The notes: generated by a model not told the origin, from the sequence alone. Counted from the stretch's first letter, positions 22,203-33,694 are shown. The stretch is 64,000 nucleotides of DNA from Nemertoderma westbladi (GCA_032718475.1 JAUCBJ010004177.1:18861-82860), one strand, 5' to 3'. Numbers and translations: made by a program.

Positions 22203-22914
22203 CGAGAAAGACCAAAATTTTGACAGTTAACTTTGAAAGTCCTCAGCAAGTCTCTGATCGGATGAGCCTAAGCTCAAAAATGGTATGCTTGAGCATGTGG
22301 ATGACTTCTGTTACCTGGGATCATGGATCCGGAAGTCAGGTGAGGACCTTCGAATACGTAAGGGAAAGGCATGGGCAGCCTTGAATAGGCTTTCCAGGAT
22401 TTGGAAGTCGCCGAGAATTAATCGGAAACTTAAGGTCCGATTATTTAGAGCAGCAGTAGTTCCAGTACTCCTCTATGGGAGTCCATGCTGGGCTCTAACT
22501 GCTGAGGACACCAAATCTCTGGATGGCACATTCACAAGAATGCTACGCCGGGTTCATTGTGTCAAGTACAATGCACACATCTCCAACCAGACACTATATA
22601 ACATTGGAGGTGTCTCATTGGTTCCCCCAAGCTTGACACTGGAACAAAATCGCCTCCGCTTTGCAGGACATTGCTTTCGCCGTGAGGACCAGCCAGTGCA
22701 TAATCTTGTACTTTGGCAGCCTCATGGAGTGAATAAGCATGGTGGACAGCCCATGACTTTCTTGAGACGCATCTTAAAGGACACTGGCCTTAAAGATGCG
22801 GATGATCTAGCAAATGTCAAGGGTGATAGGGAGTTGTGGCGGTGCAATTTTGTTGACAAGCCGGCACAGCATTCTTAAAAATGCAGCTGCAATGCAGCAT
22901 GCCGATCCTAGTAG
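22203..22914 (+). mobile_element. 5'-truncated RTE family A, copy 2, inside the piggyBac-like element
   Basis: Flanked by the 12-bp direct repeat TAACCATTTTTT (22,191-22,202 and 22,915-22,926). It begins in the RT palm-thumb region and ends in a short (TAG)n. It is almost identical to copy 1 (8516-9220) and to the same part of the 49.5-kb copy. The precise duplication gives the relative age: after the piggyBac-like element. Confidence 0.92.
22285..22878 (+). pseudogene. RTE reverse-transcriptase C-terminal fragment
   Basis: A 197-residue remnant of the thumb and C-terminal region. A one-base deletion just before the ATG (GCTCAAAAATGG against GCTCAAAGGATGG in the other copies) puts the start out of frame with the upstream remnant. 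No catalytic residues are present. Confidence 0.85.
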
Positions 22915-23649
22915 TAACCATTTTTTAAATTTTCAAATCTTTAATTTGAACCCCATGGGAGGCAAACTGCCGCCTTAAAAATTTGTAACAAAATTATTGG
23001 CTAAATTGAAATTAAATTGCATAAATTATGCAATTTAAAATACCCTCAAACCAATAGGAATCCCTTCAAGCAATCCCTTCAAGCCCTTCCCTATGAAATT
23101 AACTTTTCCTGCCCAATACGAATACAGTATAAACTCCATTTTTCCGCCCCAATAGTTATAAGAGGTTTTAAATAAAGGCGGCACCCTGCCGCCCTGGAGG
23201 TCAGGATAATATATGTAAAGGCAGCACTTGGGGGTTAAGTTATAATTTATAAATATGTAATATTATGGTTTTGTTCAGAAATGGAAAAAATGAGAAAGTG
23301 CGTGACCGGATTGGACAGGCAGTCTTAAGTTGCATATCCTATAATTTATAAAGGCGGCACACTACCTCCTTTATGAGCATTCCTGAATTATTTAGAATGA
23401 AAAAGGCGGTAGTGTTGGCACAGTACGCAAAGGGTTAATTTCATTTAAAACATTAAGGGTAACGGATAGGTTACATTGGCGACTTTTTATAACCAAAACA
23501 CTTCCCCACTTTTGTACGTGACGGGAAGCGATATTCGACAGAACTTTATCCAAAGTAGAACATGATGACATCGTATCACGGAGAACAGTGCAGGATTTGA
23601 AGTATTCGGGACGGGTTGCATTCAGTTTACTTTCGATTTTTCCTTAGAT

Positions 23650-24345
23650 TTGGAACTGGTGAGCTCCAATAGAGGGGGTAGTTTAACCAAAGTACATTTT
23701 AAGGATTTATTAAAGAAGCTCCCCACTCACAGTAACAGGACGCGAGAGGGCATGGTGAAAGTACAATCGTGCAGATTTGTAAATTTGACCTCATCCAAGA
23801 CCGAGAACCGGAACGCACACGACAGGTTTCTTACATACTGCTGGGTGTTGGGATATAATGAGGCATTACTCGAGAAAGCCCGACGTTGGGACCCAAGGGC
23901 ACATTTTGACCAAAGCTTTAGGACATACCACTGTGACACGGCAGACAAGCACAGGCGAAGACAGTCTGCGGCGTCGGCCCGCACCTCAGATAGAGCCTAT
24001 GTGCCACCGCTGTGGCAAACCACATTGTAAGACATGCCCCTCCATGGCCGATAAGGTACAGACCCCCTGGGGGATCAAAATCACCAGAACGTACGACTGC
24101 ACCACCCACAACGTGTTGATCTACTAACATGTTCCACCCACCAAGACAACAACTACATAGGATAAACTCACTAAGCACAGATCTGCTATCTGGAGTTTCA
24201 GGAAGGAGCTAGTCCCAGAACTGACAAACATCCCTGAGTATGTGCAACTCCAACATTTCCTCACATGCTCGATTGACAACCTGAGGATTACATCATTTTC
24301 GCAAGTTCTAAACGGAAATAGACGCTGGAAATAGACAGGATACAT
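23650..24345 (+). pseudogene. Degenerate Penelope-like (GIY-YIG type) retroelement C-terminus
   Basis: In one frame (23,858-24,127) there is CHRCGKPHCKTCPSM followed by YDCTTHNVLIY, the cysteine-rich linker that precedes the GIY-YIG endonuclease in Penelope-like elements. After a one-base shift it continues as LLTCSTHQDNNYIG (the YIG part). A further fragment, SIDNLRITSF..NGNRRWK at about 24,270-24,335, fits the end of the same domain. Several frameshifts and stops show it is dead. The open frame upstream (23,650-23,860) was not recognised. Confidence 0.55.
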
Positions 24346-24481
24346 GCTTAATCCGTGTACATTAACAGACACAGACAGCCCTTCTTGGAACAAAAATATA
24401 TCCCGCCATGTAACCCAGGGACACCAGCCCTGCAATTGAGTAAACTAAAACAACAATTGACACAGTTGACTAAACTAAAAT

Positions 24482-24842
24482 ATGCTAAAATATAATGATA
24501 AAAAACTATTTACAGATAGAATATCTTTGTATATCGCAAACGTATCGAAACCATTCATCATCCGTGTCGATGCTAGCAATAAAGCGATTGGAGCAGTTTT
24601 AAGCCAAGAAAAAAATTCTGAAGAAATCCTGGTCTATTTTGCAAGTAGAACGCTCCATGGTTCGGAATTAAATTGGTCAAACACTGATAAGGAATTTTAC
24701 AGCCTGCACAAGGCTGTAAGAAAGTTTGAAAGTTATATTAAGGGTCAAGAAACTACGATCTTCACAGATCATAAGCCCGTGATCGGTTTACTCGACAAAA
24801 AGGTTGGAAACAACCAACATCAAACTTATTTTAAGTTGCACG
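24482..24842 (+). pseudogene. Ty3/gypsy RNase H fragment
   Basis: An open remnant containing KPFIIRVDASNKAIGAVLSQ, YFASRTL, NTDKEFYSL and FTDHKPVIGL, the order and spacing of the RNase H domain of Ty3/gypsy Pol. The first acidic residue (VDAS), the glutamate (DKEF) and the later aspartate (TDHK) are all visible. RT is missing upstream and integrase downstream. At 24,843 it abuts a duplicated block, where the frame continues only by chance. Confidence 0.88.
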
Positions 24843-25220
24843 CACTAAAAATTGGTCCCACTGTAACATCACACAAAATTAATCCTTTGTCACAAAGTGT
24901 TTCTATACCCTCCTCCAACTTAGCGGCTAGTTCCTCTGCCCATTTGTGTTCACTCATCTTTTCTAAATTTTCAAAGTATAATTTTGTACATATATAGTAT
25001 CTAATACACTAGAACTAATGTCACCCATCATGTTGGCTTCCTCCACCTCTCTCAACTTCAGATGGTAACTGTAGTAACTTCTCGAGAGTTTCTCTATCCA
25101 GGAGAGGGTTGCAGATGTCATCGTCATTGTTCTGGTAGAGTCCCTCTCTTCTAGCTCGTCATCGTCTTCGTTATCATTATCTCACTCCTCGACTCTCACT
25201 CCTCTCTAGCTTTACACTCC
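24843..25220 (-). pseudogene. Duplicated block, copy 1: damaged copy of the frame at 26,932-27,400
   Basis: On the minus strand it encodes KLLQLPSEVERGGGSQ and, after a disrupted middle, EELAAKLEEGIETLCD and GLILCDVTVGP, closely matching 27,010-27,390. Stops and a shift interrupt it around 25,000-25,030. The copies flank a piggyBac-like element. The protein family was not recognised. Confidence 0.6.
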
Positions 25221-25224
25221 TTAA

Positions 25225-26806
25225 CCCTATTAAACCCGGGGGGGGGGGGGGGGGAGGGGGTCAATATGACCCCCACGTGGTTTTTTTATTATAATTCTGA
25301 AACAAACGCAGTTGGGAATCTGAAATTTTATGACTTTTCCTAAAAATCTATTGTCTTCCTAGTAGTGAAAACCGTTTTCAAAAATATTGGGTACTTTTCG
25401 AGTTATAGCACCATTTTTTAACCCTACTTTTGGCACTTTTTTTGAGACGTTTTTTGAAAATTACATTTCATTAAATATGAATTGTAACATCTCTATTTTT
25501 GATTTACACCGGTTTTTTGGTGTTAGAAATTTGATGGAATTCATATAAATTGATTTAGAAATTTCAAACTTGTTTTTTTCGGTGGGTGCCAAATTTTGGT
25601 GCCAGCACCAAATTTTGAAATAAGTCAATTTTGTAAATTGATCGTTTGAAACTTGTTTTTTACGCAATTGGGGTTTTTTGGGTTTCTGGATTCGATGAAA
25701 TATATACGAGTTGCACCAAGCGTATCAAACTTGTATTTTTCGGTGCTGTGTGCAAATTTTGGTGCTAGCACGAAATTTTGAAAATCCATTCAATAGATAA
25801 AATTGCTTGTGACAATTTATTTCTTGCGTTTTAGAGGTTTATGGCTGTTCTGAATTCAATGGAAAATATAATTATCGAACTAGACATCTCAAACTTGTAT
25901 TTTTCGGATGTGGGTGCAAAATGTGGTGCTAGCACCAAATTTTGAAAACCATCAAATATATCAATTGATTGTGTCACCTTGTTTCTTGCGTTATACGGGT
26001 TTGTGATGGTTCTGAATTCAATGGAATCAGTAAAAATTTCATAAGAGCTCTCAAACTTTTATTTTTCGCCGGTGGGTGAAAATTGTTGTGCCAGCACCAA
26101 ATTTTGGAAAATATGCAAATTGATAAGTAGATAGTATCACCTTGTTTCTTGCGTTGTACGGGTTTATGAGGGTCCTGAATCCGATGGACTCAATAAAAAC
26201 AGCACTGGACATCGCAAACTTGTACTTTTTGGTGATGGGTACGAAATTTGGTGCTAGCACCAAAATTTGCCAAATTACACCGAAAAAATACAAGTAGCAA
26301 TGATCTGGCATATTAGAAATGTATTCCATTAGAATCAGCGCCCTCGAAAACCTGAAAATGTGAATTTATAGCATCGTATATGTGAATTAAAAATTTTGTG
26401 TTCTAACTGAAAAGTGCTGGTTACTTGTTTTTTTCATTTTTTTCCTACGCAGAGAGGACTAAACAGCCATTAATAGTAATCATATCATTTTTAATATTTT
26501 CCATGGTATTTTGCACCCCAGAAAACCTGTATTGAAAAATAATTAGCCGAAAAATGTAACTTTCAAATTTGGTGAAAATTGTGCACTACTTGTAATTTTG
26601 GTGCTGCAATATAACCACCCCAGTACATTTTTTCGAAAATTTTTTTTTTCGGTCGGATCCAGACAAGTGATACCTACGTACAAACAAAAAATCAGACGTT
26701 TTCGTAAATATTTGTAGATTTTAGAGGGGGGGGGGGGGGGGGGGGGGGTCAATATGACCCCCCCTCCGGTATTTGTACAACATTTTATAGCCCGGTACTA
26801 ATAGGG
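25225..26806. mobile_element. Probable piggyBac-like non-autonomous element 2
   Basis: The left end is TTAA|CCCTATTA followed by CCGGG; the right end is CCCGG..TAATAGGG|ATAA, so the inverted ends agree and the target duplication is TTAA with one mismatch. Long G runs (25,238-25,254 and 26,726-26,748) followed by GGGTCAATATGACCC lie just inside both ends. No transposase is present. It separates two copies of a duplicated block (24,843-25,220 and 27,010-27,390). Confidence 0.6.
25560..26345. repeat. Degenerate ~162-bp tandem repeat, about 5 units
   Basis: Units begin with AAACTTGTATTTTTCGG (near 25,566, 25,729, 25,893, 26,053 and 26,215) and contain the perfect palindrome TTGGTGCTAGCACCAA or a one-base variant, then TTGTTTCTTGCGTT and CTGAATTCAATGGA. 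The units are diverged, so this is an old internal expansion of the element. Confidence 0.8.
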
Positions 26807-26839
26807 ATAAGCTCTTTGGATCTCATCCTCCTCTGTTTT

Positions 26840-27400
26840 CACGCATCTCACGCTTTTGTCTGTGGCCCCTCTTGCTAGCAATGATATCGTGGATCTCACA
26901 GAGATACTGCTACTTGCCCCTTTAGCCTGACTTAATCCTGCCAATGCCACAGAATCATTGGGATTTTCATCTTCCAGATGCGTGTCATTGACTTCCCACT
27001 CTCCATATTAGTGTAAGTTATGCGCACTAAAATTGGTCCCACTGTAACATCACACAAAATTAATCCTCTGTCACAAAGTGTTTCTATACCCTCCTCCAAC
27101 TTAGCAGCTAGTTCTTCTGCACATTTGTGTTCACTCATCTTTTCTAAATGTTCAAAGTATAAATTTGTAATATATAGATTATCTAATACACTAGAACAAA
27201 TGTCATAATCTTGTTGGCTTCCTCCACCTCTCTCAACTTCTGATGGTAACTGTAGTAACTTACCGAGAGTCACTCTATCTCGGAGAGGATTGACAATATC
27301 ACCATGATCATTCTGGTAGAGTCCCTCTCTTATGTTCTCATTATTGTCATCATCATTGTCACCATCTCTAGATCAGGACCATGTTGACTGTTGAGTTTGA
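26840..27400 (-). pseudogene. Unrecognised gene fragment (duplicated block, copy 2)
   Basis: The open minus frame at 26,932-27,273 continues without a stop upstream to about 27,345. It encodes LGKLLQLPSEVERGGG, a helical EHLEKMSEHKCAEELAAKLEEG segment and ETLCDRGLILCDVTVGPILV. After about 27,000 a second frame stays open (HLEDENPNDSVALAG) to 26,840. The G..L..V..GPI-type ending faintly resembles the TRADD-N-associated domain of invertebrate immune proteins, but I cannot confirm this. The better-preserved copy lies here and the damaged one at 24,843. It could be an exon of a host gene or of an unknown transposon. Confidence 0.4.
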
Positions 27401-28032
27401 TTGGGTTTGGCCAGCCTGAAATTCATGGGATGTTTGTGGATTGTCAGGGTTTGGCATTCAATCATGGCTCATTCCTCCTTTGACTGTCACCTCCAGGACA
27501 TTGGTTTCCTCCTGAATCACCCCTTGGTTTCCTCCTGGATCGCCCCTTGAGATTCTTGTACTGCTGCTCCCTAGAGTGGCGGCTCCGATGTCAAACTTCC
27601 AGCCAGGGTACCAGTATGCGTAGCGTCTGGAGTTTACCTCCAGTACGCCCCCTGCAGGTTTTCTTCAAAGTCATATCGGATTTCTTTGTTGGTTGATTTC
27701 TCCTCACCGAAAGTTACTACTGTTATGGGATCTAGGGCAGTAGACGTAGTGTGAGTTGCTCTCATAGCAGATTAGGTGTAACTAATCACTTACCAAAAAT
27801 ATTGATGATATCATACTTATTAAGTGTAAACAGAACATATAATAATTCTACCAAGGGGTAGAATAAATAAACGATTGCACAGAAGAATTACAATGAGAAT
27901 GGCGACTGGAGACTGACTGATTGGCTCGGTGGGGACAAGAATAGAGATTAAGAGACTAGGTGGTGGTAAAGAAGGATAGACGGAGTGGTGACGGAGTGAA
28001 GGAGGTTTCAGATAAGGAAGACCTCATCCAAG
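27401..28032. other. No gene seen
   Basis: No open frame with recognisable content on either strand. It contains three CCTCCTGGAT/CCTCCTGAAT-type near repeats around 27,505-27,545. Confidence 0.5.
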
Positions 28033-28555
28033 CTAGCTAGCCTGACTGGGGAGGGTGCCAAGAACTGCTACTGCATTCCCTCGGATGGTGGCTATTGAAA
28101 GGCGTTGAAACAGGTATGCAGTGGAACGGGGTTCCCCTGTCCGATTGCTGATCCTGTGCCCTATTTCGCGAAGTGTTTCAGTACCTTCGACTCCTAATGG
28201 TCCCAGGGTTTCTGTCACAATGGTACGGAATATAGTCGTGTTGCAGGGCGGCATACTTAGTGCCTTTGGTTGATTCGGCGATGGTTGCTGCTGTTCCAGC
28301 TTCCTGGGATGTGGCTGGTAGATACGTTTGGGCCAACGTATCACGACATGTTTAGTCCCACACTAGTGGGCGGCCTGAAGACCAGGGGCCCAATGTCACT
28401 CCATCTGGTTTCTTGCCATCTATGGCTAGGCCGCGCGGCTCTAATGTGGAGGAATCGCCGACTCCTATGCGTAGCTCATCGTCGTTGAGCCTAAGTCCTA
28501 GCTCTGATACTGGGAGTGCCTGCAGCCAGTCGCCAGAATGATCCGCACTAATCAC
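28033..28555 (-). pseudogene. C-terminal remnant of a retroelement RT polyprotein
   Basis: Reads HSGDWLQALPVSELGLRLND, then DGKKPDGVTLGPWSSGRPL, a stop, CRDTLAQTYLPATSQEAG in another frame, then a shift into TETLGPLGVEGTETLREIG and TAYLFQRLSIATIRGNA. This block order is that of the widespread C-terminal domain that follows RT in many metazoan retroelement proteins. At least one stop and one frameshift are present, and an internal segment is missing after SSTLEP. Family-level naming is uncertain. Confidence 0.65.
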
Positions 28556-28803
28556 TTTATGTAAAGGACTACCATTTCTCTCTTAGCAGGGCAGTAACAC
28601 AATAATTGGGGAATGGCATAAGATTCTTCCCTGTAGTGTATTTACTGGATAAGCAATATATATATGCACAATACATTTACTGTATGACATTATGATGGAT
28701 TGCACAACCATGTGATCCTTCCTTGGTATGGCCGCTGGGCCCTATTGCTACCTTGACCTTTCTAAATGAATTGTAGTTCACTTTTTAATGCAACTTTAAT
28801 GAA

Positions 28804-28956
28804 TGATTTTGTAATAAGTTGTTCAGAAATGGTAAAAATGAGAAAGTTCGTCACTGGGGGTTGAACCAGCGCTATAAATGTACGTATAGCACTGGATCAA
28901 CCCCGTTGATGCGCTTTCTCATTTTTTCCATTTCTGAACAATGTATTACAAAATCA
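28804..28956. mobile_element. Short foldback MITE
   Basis: A 150-bp near-palindrome. TGATTTTGTAATA at the left mirrors the right end, and GTTCAGAAATGG..AAAATGAGAAAG mirrors CTTTCTCATTTTTTCCATTT. The GTTCAGAAATGGAAAAAATG motif also occurs at 23,275-23,300 inside the piggyBac-like element. Confidence 0.75.
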
Positions 28957-29054
28957 ATGATCTTTCTAGATATCAGTACCATCCTTCTTTGTAGGGTGAT
29001 AATTACTACCATTGTATGGCTGATGGCTAATAAGGCAATAAATTTGTAACATTA

Positions 29055-30180
29055 TTGAGGACTGTCAAAATTTTATCTTCTTGGAGTTAACAAAAGTCCT
29101 ACACTAAAAGCATCCTGTTGTAATTAGCTGAGGACCAGTTGGTCTCCCTCTAGTGATTGTGAGAGTTATCTTAGAGTCATCAGCAAAGAATAGATCAGTT
29201 AGGTAAGAGGCTGGATTTACTTGGCTTTGTTAGAATTCTGAAGCCAATAGGTGGTGTTAACATCACCGCACCATCATTATGAAGATCTAAGGACATGCAT
29301 AGAGCACAGTCAACCAAATTTCTGAATAATAATGGTGCAAGTATGTTACCCTGGGGGACTCCCCATAAAATTTAAAATGGATCTGTGTCACCATCAATGG
29401 TAGAGACAAATGTTGTTGAACCATCTTATAGTGATCTGATTGCTTCAAAAATTTCATCAGGAATTCCATATAATGAAAGTATGCTGAACATACATGAGCC
29501 TTGGAGAAGTCAACAAAGGTAACAGACAGATGTCTGTCTTTTTTTTTTATTTTTCTAAGGGCCAGAATGTGCCCCTTGGTCCTACGACCTTTAAGAAACC
29601 CATTCTGATTTTCACATTGCAGTCTCTCAATGGGATCCCTGATGCGATTCAATATAATTCTATTGGATAGCTTTGCAGCAAACGAGATTCCCTGAAAAGA
29701 TCCATAGTGTTAAGTTAAGTTGCTCTTCTTGGGGACTGGCACCAACTTTTCATCACTTATAGGACTCTTTATTATGTATATTATGTCTAATATGTTGGGG
29801 TAACTGAGCTCTAAACACTGGTATTTGGTATGTTGTTCCTGAGGGAACAACATCCACACCACTGGCACAATAATAGGTTTTAATGCTCTTTGCAACAGTC
29901 TTGATTTCAGTATAGATGTCACCAATGGGGATATCTGTGAGCACAGTTTCATACACACGATGTACCACAAAGTTATCTGGCAATAGCATGTCATTGTGTA
30001 GGAGCTTCTCAAAGATTGTCATCCAACCATTGAGTAATTCAGCTGGAGATTTCCCCTTAACCTTGGTGGTTGGCTTTTCCTCCTATTCAACAGGTTCATT
30101 GATTGCCATTGGTACTTCCGAATTATGTGTTCTATCCAGGGGGCGTTTTTCCTGTTTCTGTTTCGATTTCATTTTACCCA
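29055..30180 (-). pseudogene. RTE family A, degenerate antisense-oriented copy
   Basis: On the minus strand, reading from 30,180 down, it matches the 47.7-50-kb copy in order: a KPTTKVKGKSPAELLNGW-type linker, FEKLLHNDMLLPDNF, LVPVPKKSNLT, NRIRDPIERL, CENQNGFLKGRRT and TFVDFSKAH (motif A), then the SVGLF-NSKK thumb near 29,060. Many frameshifts and a short deletion are present. It is more diverged from the other family A copies than they are from each other, so it is older. Confidence 0.85.
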
Positions 30181-30235
30181 TATCAGGTCAGTTCTTAGGT
30201 CAAAATTGAATTGAGGAACTTGGATAATACTTCCA

Positions 30236-31879
30236 AGTTTAAATTTTTCACTTTAAATTTTTTTAATAAGCGATTTAAAATAGTGTCTTTTGCGAAATTG
30301 CACATCTCCTATCATCGCCATTCTTCACATTAACCTCGCTTATAGATATTATTAAAAAGCTTGCGTTCCAAGTATTCCAAATATGTAACAATATCTGAAT
30401 TTCGTTGAGAAACAACTGAGATGTAGGCGTTCAAAGATTGCAAGAATTATCGTTCGCTGCAGGCCATTTATTCTATTCAATAAATACACAATATTCTGGA
30501 ACAATTTGTTTATGTGTTTTTGTATACCACGACGCCTGTGCTTGCCCCTGAGTACTCCATGGCGTTAAAGAGGCTGGCCGACAGGTTAACCACGAAATGG
30601 GCAAAGCCTTACAGCTGTGTCATGGGATGGGTGAGGGCGCGCCTCTCGTTTGGGGTCCTGAGGGCAACTTGTGCCTGCTTAAGGGGGGCGGGAGTACACC
30701 ATTTTTGGACAATTCTTCGATTTATCACTCTCAGCGTTTCAAAATTGTTTGATTTTGACTAAAATTTGGCATATAGGTGCCTAAGATGCTATTCTACATG
30801 ATAAGTCAGAAAAAAATAATTTTTCGTTATTTAATATTAGTTAATACTAGTTAACAATAAAAAAAACTTGGTTTCGCTTAAAACCCTAAGGCTTTTACAG
30901 TTTTGAATCTAATCACATGAAAGTTTTCTTATATGATAGATCAAAGATGGGGCCACATAACTATCAGGCGAAATTTTGTGAAAATAATTCTGCACCGCTA
31001 GGTGGCGCTGCAAATTTATGCGAATTTTTAGGTTTGTTGTAAATAGTATTAAATTTTATTAACAACAAATTCCGAAAAGTTGTCTGATACTATTGTGCAT
31101 GGTGGCTATCTAGACACCCACAGAAAGTTTCAGAGTAATTACTCAAAAATTGTAGAAGTAGTAGGGTTTTGAAGTTGACAATTTCATAAAAAAAAATATT
31201 TGGAGATAATCGACATTTCATTATACATATTAATAGTAATTTCAATAGGATTCCCTAAATGGAAATTTTTATAACTTGAAAACTAAAAGAACTATTAAAT
31301 AGCGGTTCTCAGATTTGGAAACACCATTCAATGGTGCATTATAATAGCCATAAAAAAAATGTCGACATAATTTGGACAAAAATGGTGTTTGAATGGATTG
31401 GTTGAATGGATTTTGTTTGCAATTCTACATCAGGTCGCGATTTGTTTATGTATGGTTAGCTACGCAATATAGATATTGTATAGGCATACCGCTGTTGCCT
31501 ACCAACTCATAAAATAAATAACACGTTCTAGAATTTTCTGTATTTATTAAATAGAGTAAATGGCATCTATCGAACTATAATTCTTGCAATCTTTGAACGC
31601 CTATTTCTCAGCTGTTTCTAAACGAAATTCAGATATTGTTACATATTTGGAATCCTCGGAGTTGGAACGCAAGCTTTTTAATGATATCTATAAAGCGAGG
31701 TTAATGTGAAGAATGGCGATGATAGGATATGTGCAATTTCGCAAAAGATACTTTTTTAAAACGCTTATAAAAAAAATTTAAAGGAGAAATCGAAAATTCC
31801 GGCATCATGGTAACAACCACGGTGAGTTGAACTAGTTGTGTTTCAAATTTCAAGCAATATGATAAAGATGTGTAGAACT

Positions 31880-31911
<32 letters not shown>

Positions 31912-31975
31912 GGTCCTTGTCATCAGAAAATGACACTATATTATGGGTCATGGTGTATATGCTGGGCTAGGTCAG
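30236..31975. mobile_element. Palindromic repeat family P, copy B, with an insertion
   Basis: 30,236-30,515 is the reverse complement of 31,440-31,775. The right side continues with the same unique part and G run (31,891-31,913) and the same GTCATCAGAAAATGACAC hairpin seen in copy A (9427-10,110). The two arms are separated by a 924-bp insertion that is absent in copy A. Confidence 0.85.
30516..31439 (+). mobile_element. Insertion in palindromic repeat copy B, probable retroelement 3' end
   Basis: Flanked by the 12-bp duplication ATTTGTTTATGT (30,504-30,515 and 31,440-31,451). Copy A near 9,680-9,700 carries the uninterrupted site (as reverse complement). The 5' part encodes EYSMALKRLADRLTTKW and MGWVRARLSFGVLRATC, a C-terminal signature found at the end of many metazoan retroelement RT proteins. 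The remaining 700 bp are non-coding. A 12-bp duplication and 5' truncation fit a LINE. Confidence 0.7.
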
Positions 31976-32636
31976 GTCATTTCATCATGCCAGCCGATTG
32001 TAATAGTAGTAGTAGTAGTATATAATGCTGTAATCTCATTCTGCGAGCACTTGGTTGTTGCCTGTGCAATAATATAGTGATATTCTAAAATTTACAGAAG
32101 TCATTGAATTGTTCTATCATGGTCTGAAGCTTGTTAAGAATATAATGACAGGCAAAAAAGGTAGAGAAATACAAGCATCTATAGTTGAATGTGTGTTAAT
32201 TTATTGTTTGGCACTTTCTACTATCTCAGTCTCAGAGGATATCAAACATAGAATATAGCTTATCTAATATATTAACCAAATTTTAATAATTGTTAATATA
32301 TTTTAACCAAAATTTATGTTTACTAATAGTTATAATGTTTACAGTTTCAAGGCAGAAAACCTGTACTCAGAGGAAGCTATTGACATTGACAAAGTGAAAA
32401 AGATAAGGCAATAGAAAAAATGATGAAGAGTGTGGGGTTTCTGACCAATGCCGACATCACTTTCTGATGCAATGTTAATTGTTGTGGAACTATCAATCTG
32501 AGAAGGAAGCAGTGCTGACAGTCCTAGTAAGGTTAAAGTTAAGTATATTTCTATGGGCAGAAAATGTTTATTATACTATTGATAAAGAATGTAAGCAGTC
32601 TGAAAAGTCTCAACTGAAAATTGAGTTCTGGAGGTG
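31976..32636. other. No gene seen; possible LINE tail
   Basis: A (TAG)n-like tract at about 32,009-32,025 after CATGCCAGCCGATTG resembles the 3' ends of the RTE copies and may be the last scrap of one. The rest is AT-rich without an open frame of interest. Confidence 0.45.
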
Positions 32637-32646
32637 GGTTTTCCCC

Positions 32647-33694
32647 AAGGTGTACTAAATACATGTCATGCAGCGAGCGGATTCCTGAAATTAGCGTGGG
32701 CCGATCGTTTCCCTATTTTATGACACTATTTTCATAACATTTTCTTAGAAACCTCTCTTATGCAACTTTAGTTAGGTGGATATGATAACTAGGGTTCATA
32801 GAAATTTAATAAAATGTCTTTCTGGAATTTGTATCTTGTAGTTGCCAAGGTAACCGGGTGCAAAGTTCAAATTTCGAGCGCCTGTAATTCAAGACAACAA
32901 GGGATTCTGTTCTTGAGATTTGGTATATGAGTAAAGGGAATAAAAGTCTATCAAAATATTTTACATTTAAATTTTTTTTCAATCCCGTTTCCATGGTGAC
33001 GGGAATTAGGATAACTTCAAATTATGACCACCAGATAAAAATTGGGCTACTATTTACTACTTATATAATTTTTAACAAATATGCCTGGTGATTGTACTTT
33101 ATTTCTAATAATTTCTAACCGAAATTTAATATTCTGGAATGTCAAAATCATGCTATCACAGGTCTTGCTCTCTGATTGGACAATTAAGTTTATTGGCAAA
33201 TATTGACTTTTAGAAATATGATTCTCAATTGACGAATTATAAAATAAAAATGTTGGCAATTTTAACTTATTATTTAGACTGACAAACCGAATAAAAATGG
33301 TGTTTTATAAAATTCGTAGACAAATTTTTCATTATACTTATTTCCATGGCAACGGGAATGTAAACAAATTCAAATGTAAAATATTTTGATAGACTTTTAT
33401 TCCCTTTAATCACCTACCAAATTTCAAGGGAAGAATCCATTGTCGCCTTGAAATAAAGGCGCGCAAAGTTGGAAATTTGCACCCGGTTACCTTGGCAACT
33501 ACAAGATAAAAAATTCCAGAAAGGCATTTTATTACATTTCTATGAACCCTAGTCATAATATCCACCTAACAAAAGTAGCATAAAATACGTTTCTGAGGAA
33601 ATAATATGAAAATAGTGCCATAAATAGGGAAAGGATCGGCCCACGCTAATTTCAGCAATCCGCTCGCTGCATGACCTGTTATTTAGTACACCTT
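32647..33694. mobile_element. Foldback DNA transposon, MULE-like
   Basis: Long inverted arms of about 350 bp each (32,647-33,005 and 33,345-33,694), with perfect 14-bp ends AAGGTGTACTAAAT and ATTTAGTACACCTT. Flanked by the 10-bp direct repeat GGTTTTCCCC (32,637-32,646 and 33,695-33,704). Long terminal inverted repeats with a 9-11-bp duplication are characteristic of Mutator-like elements. There is no transposase. The internal ORFs on the minus strand are chance frames. Confidence 0.85.

Larger units (their letters stand above)
22023..23434. mobile_element. piggyBac-like non-autonomous element 1
   Basis: TTAA at 22,019-22,022 and 23,435-23,438 flanks 12-bp perfect inverted ends, CCCTTTGCGTAC and GTACGCAAAGGG. 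A TTAA target duplication with ends starting CCC is the signature of the piggyBac superfamily. There is no transposase frame. The interior has several GGCGGCA-type motifs. About half of the length is the RTE copy at 22,203-22,914 inserted later, so the original element was about 690 bp. Confidence 0.85.
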
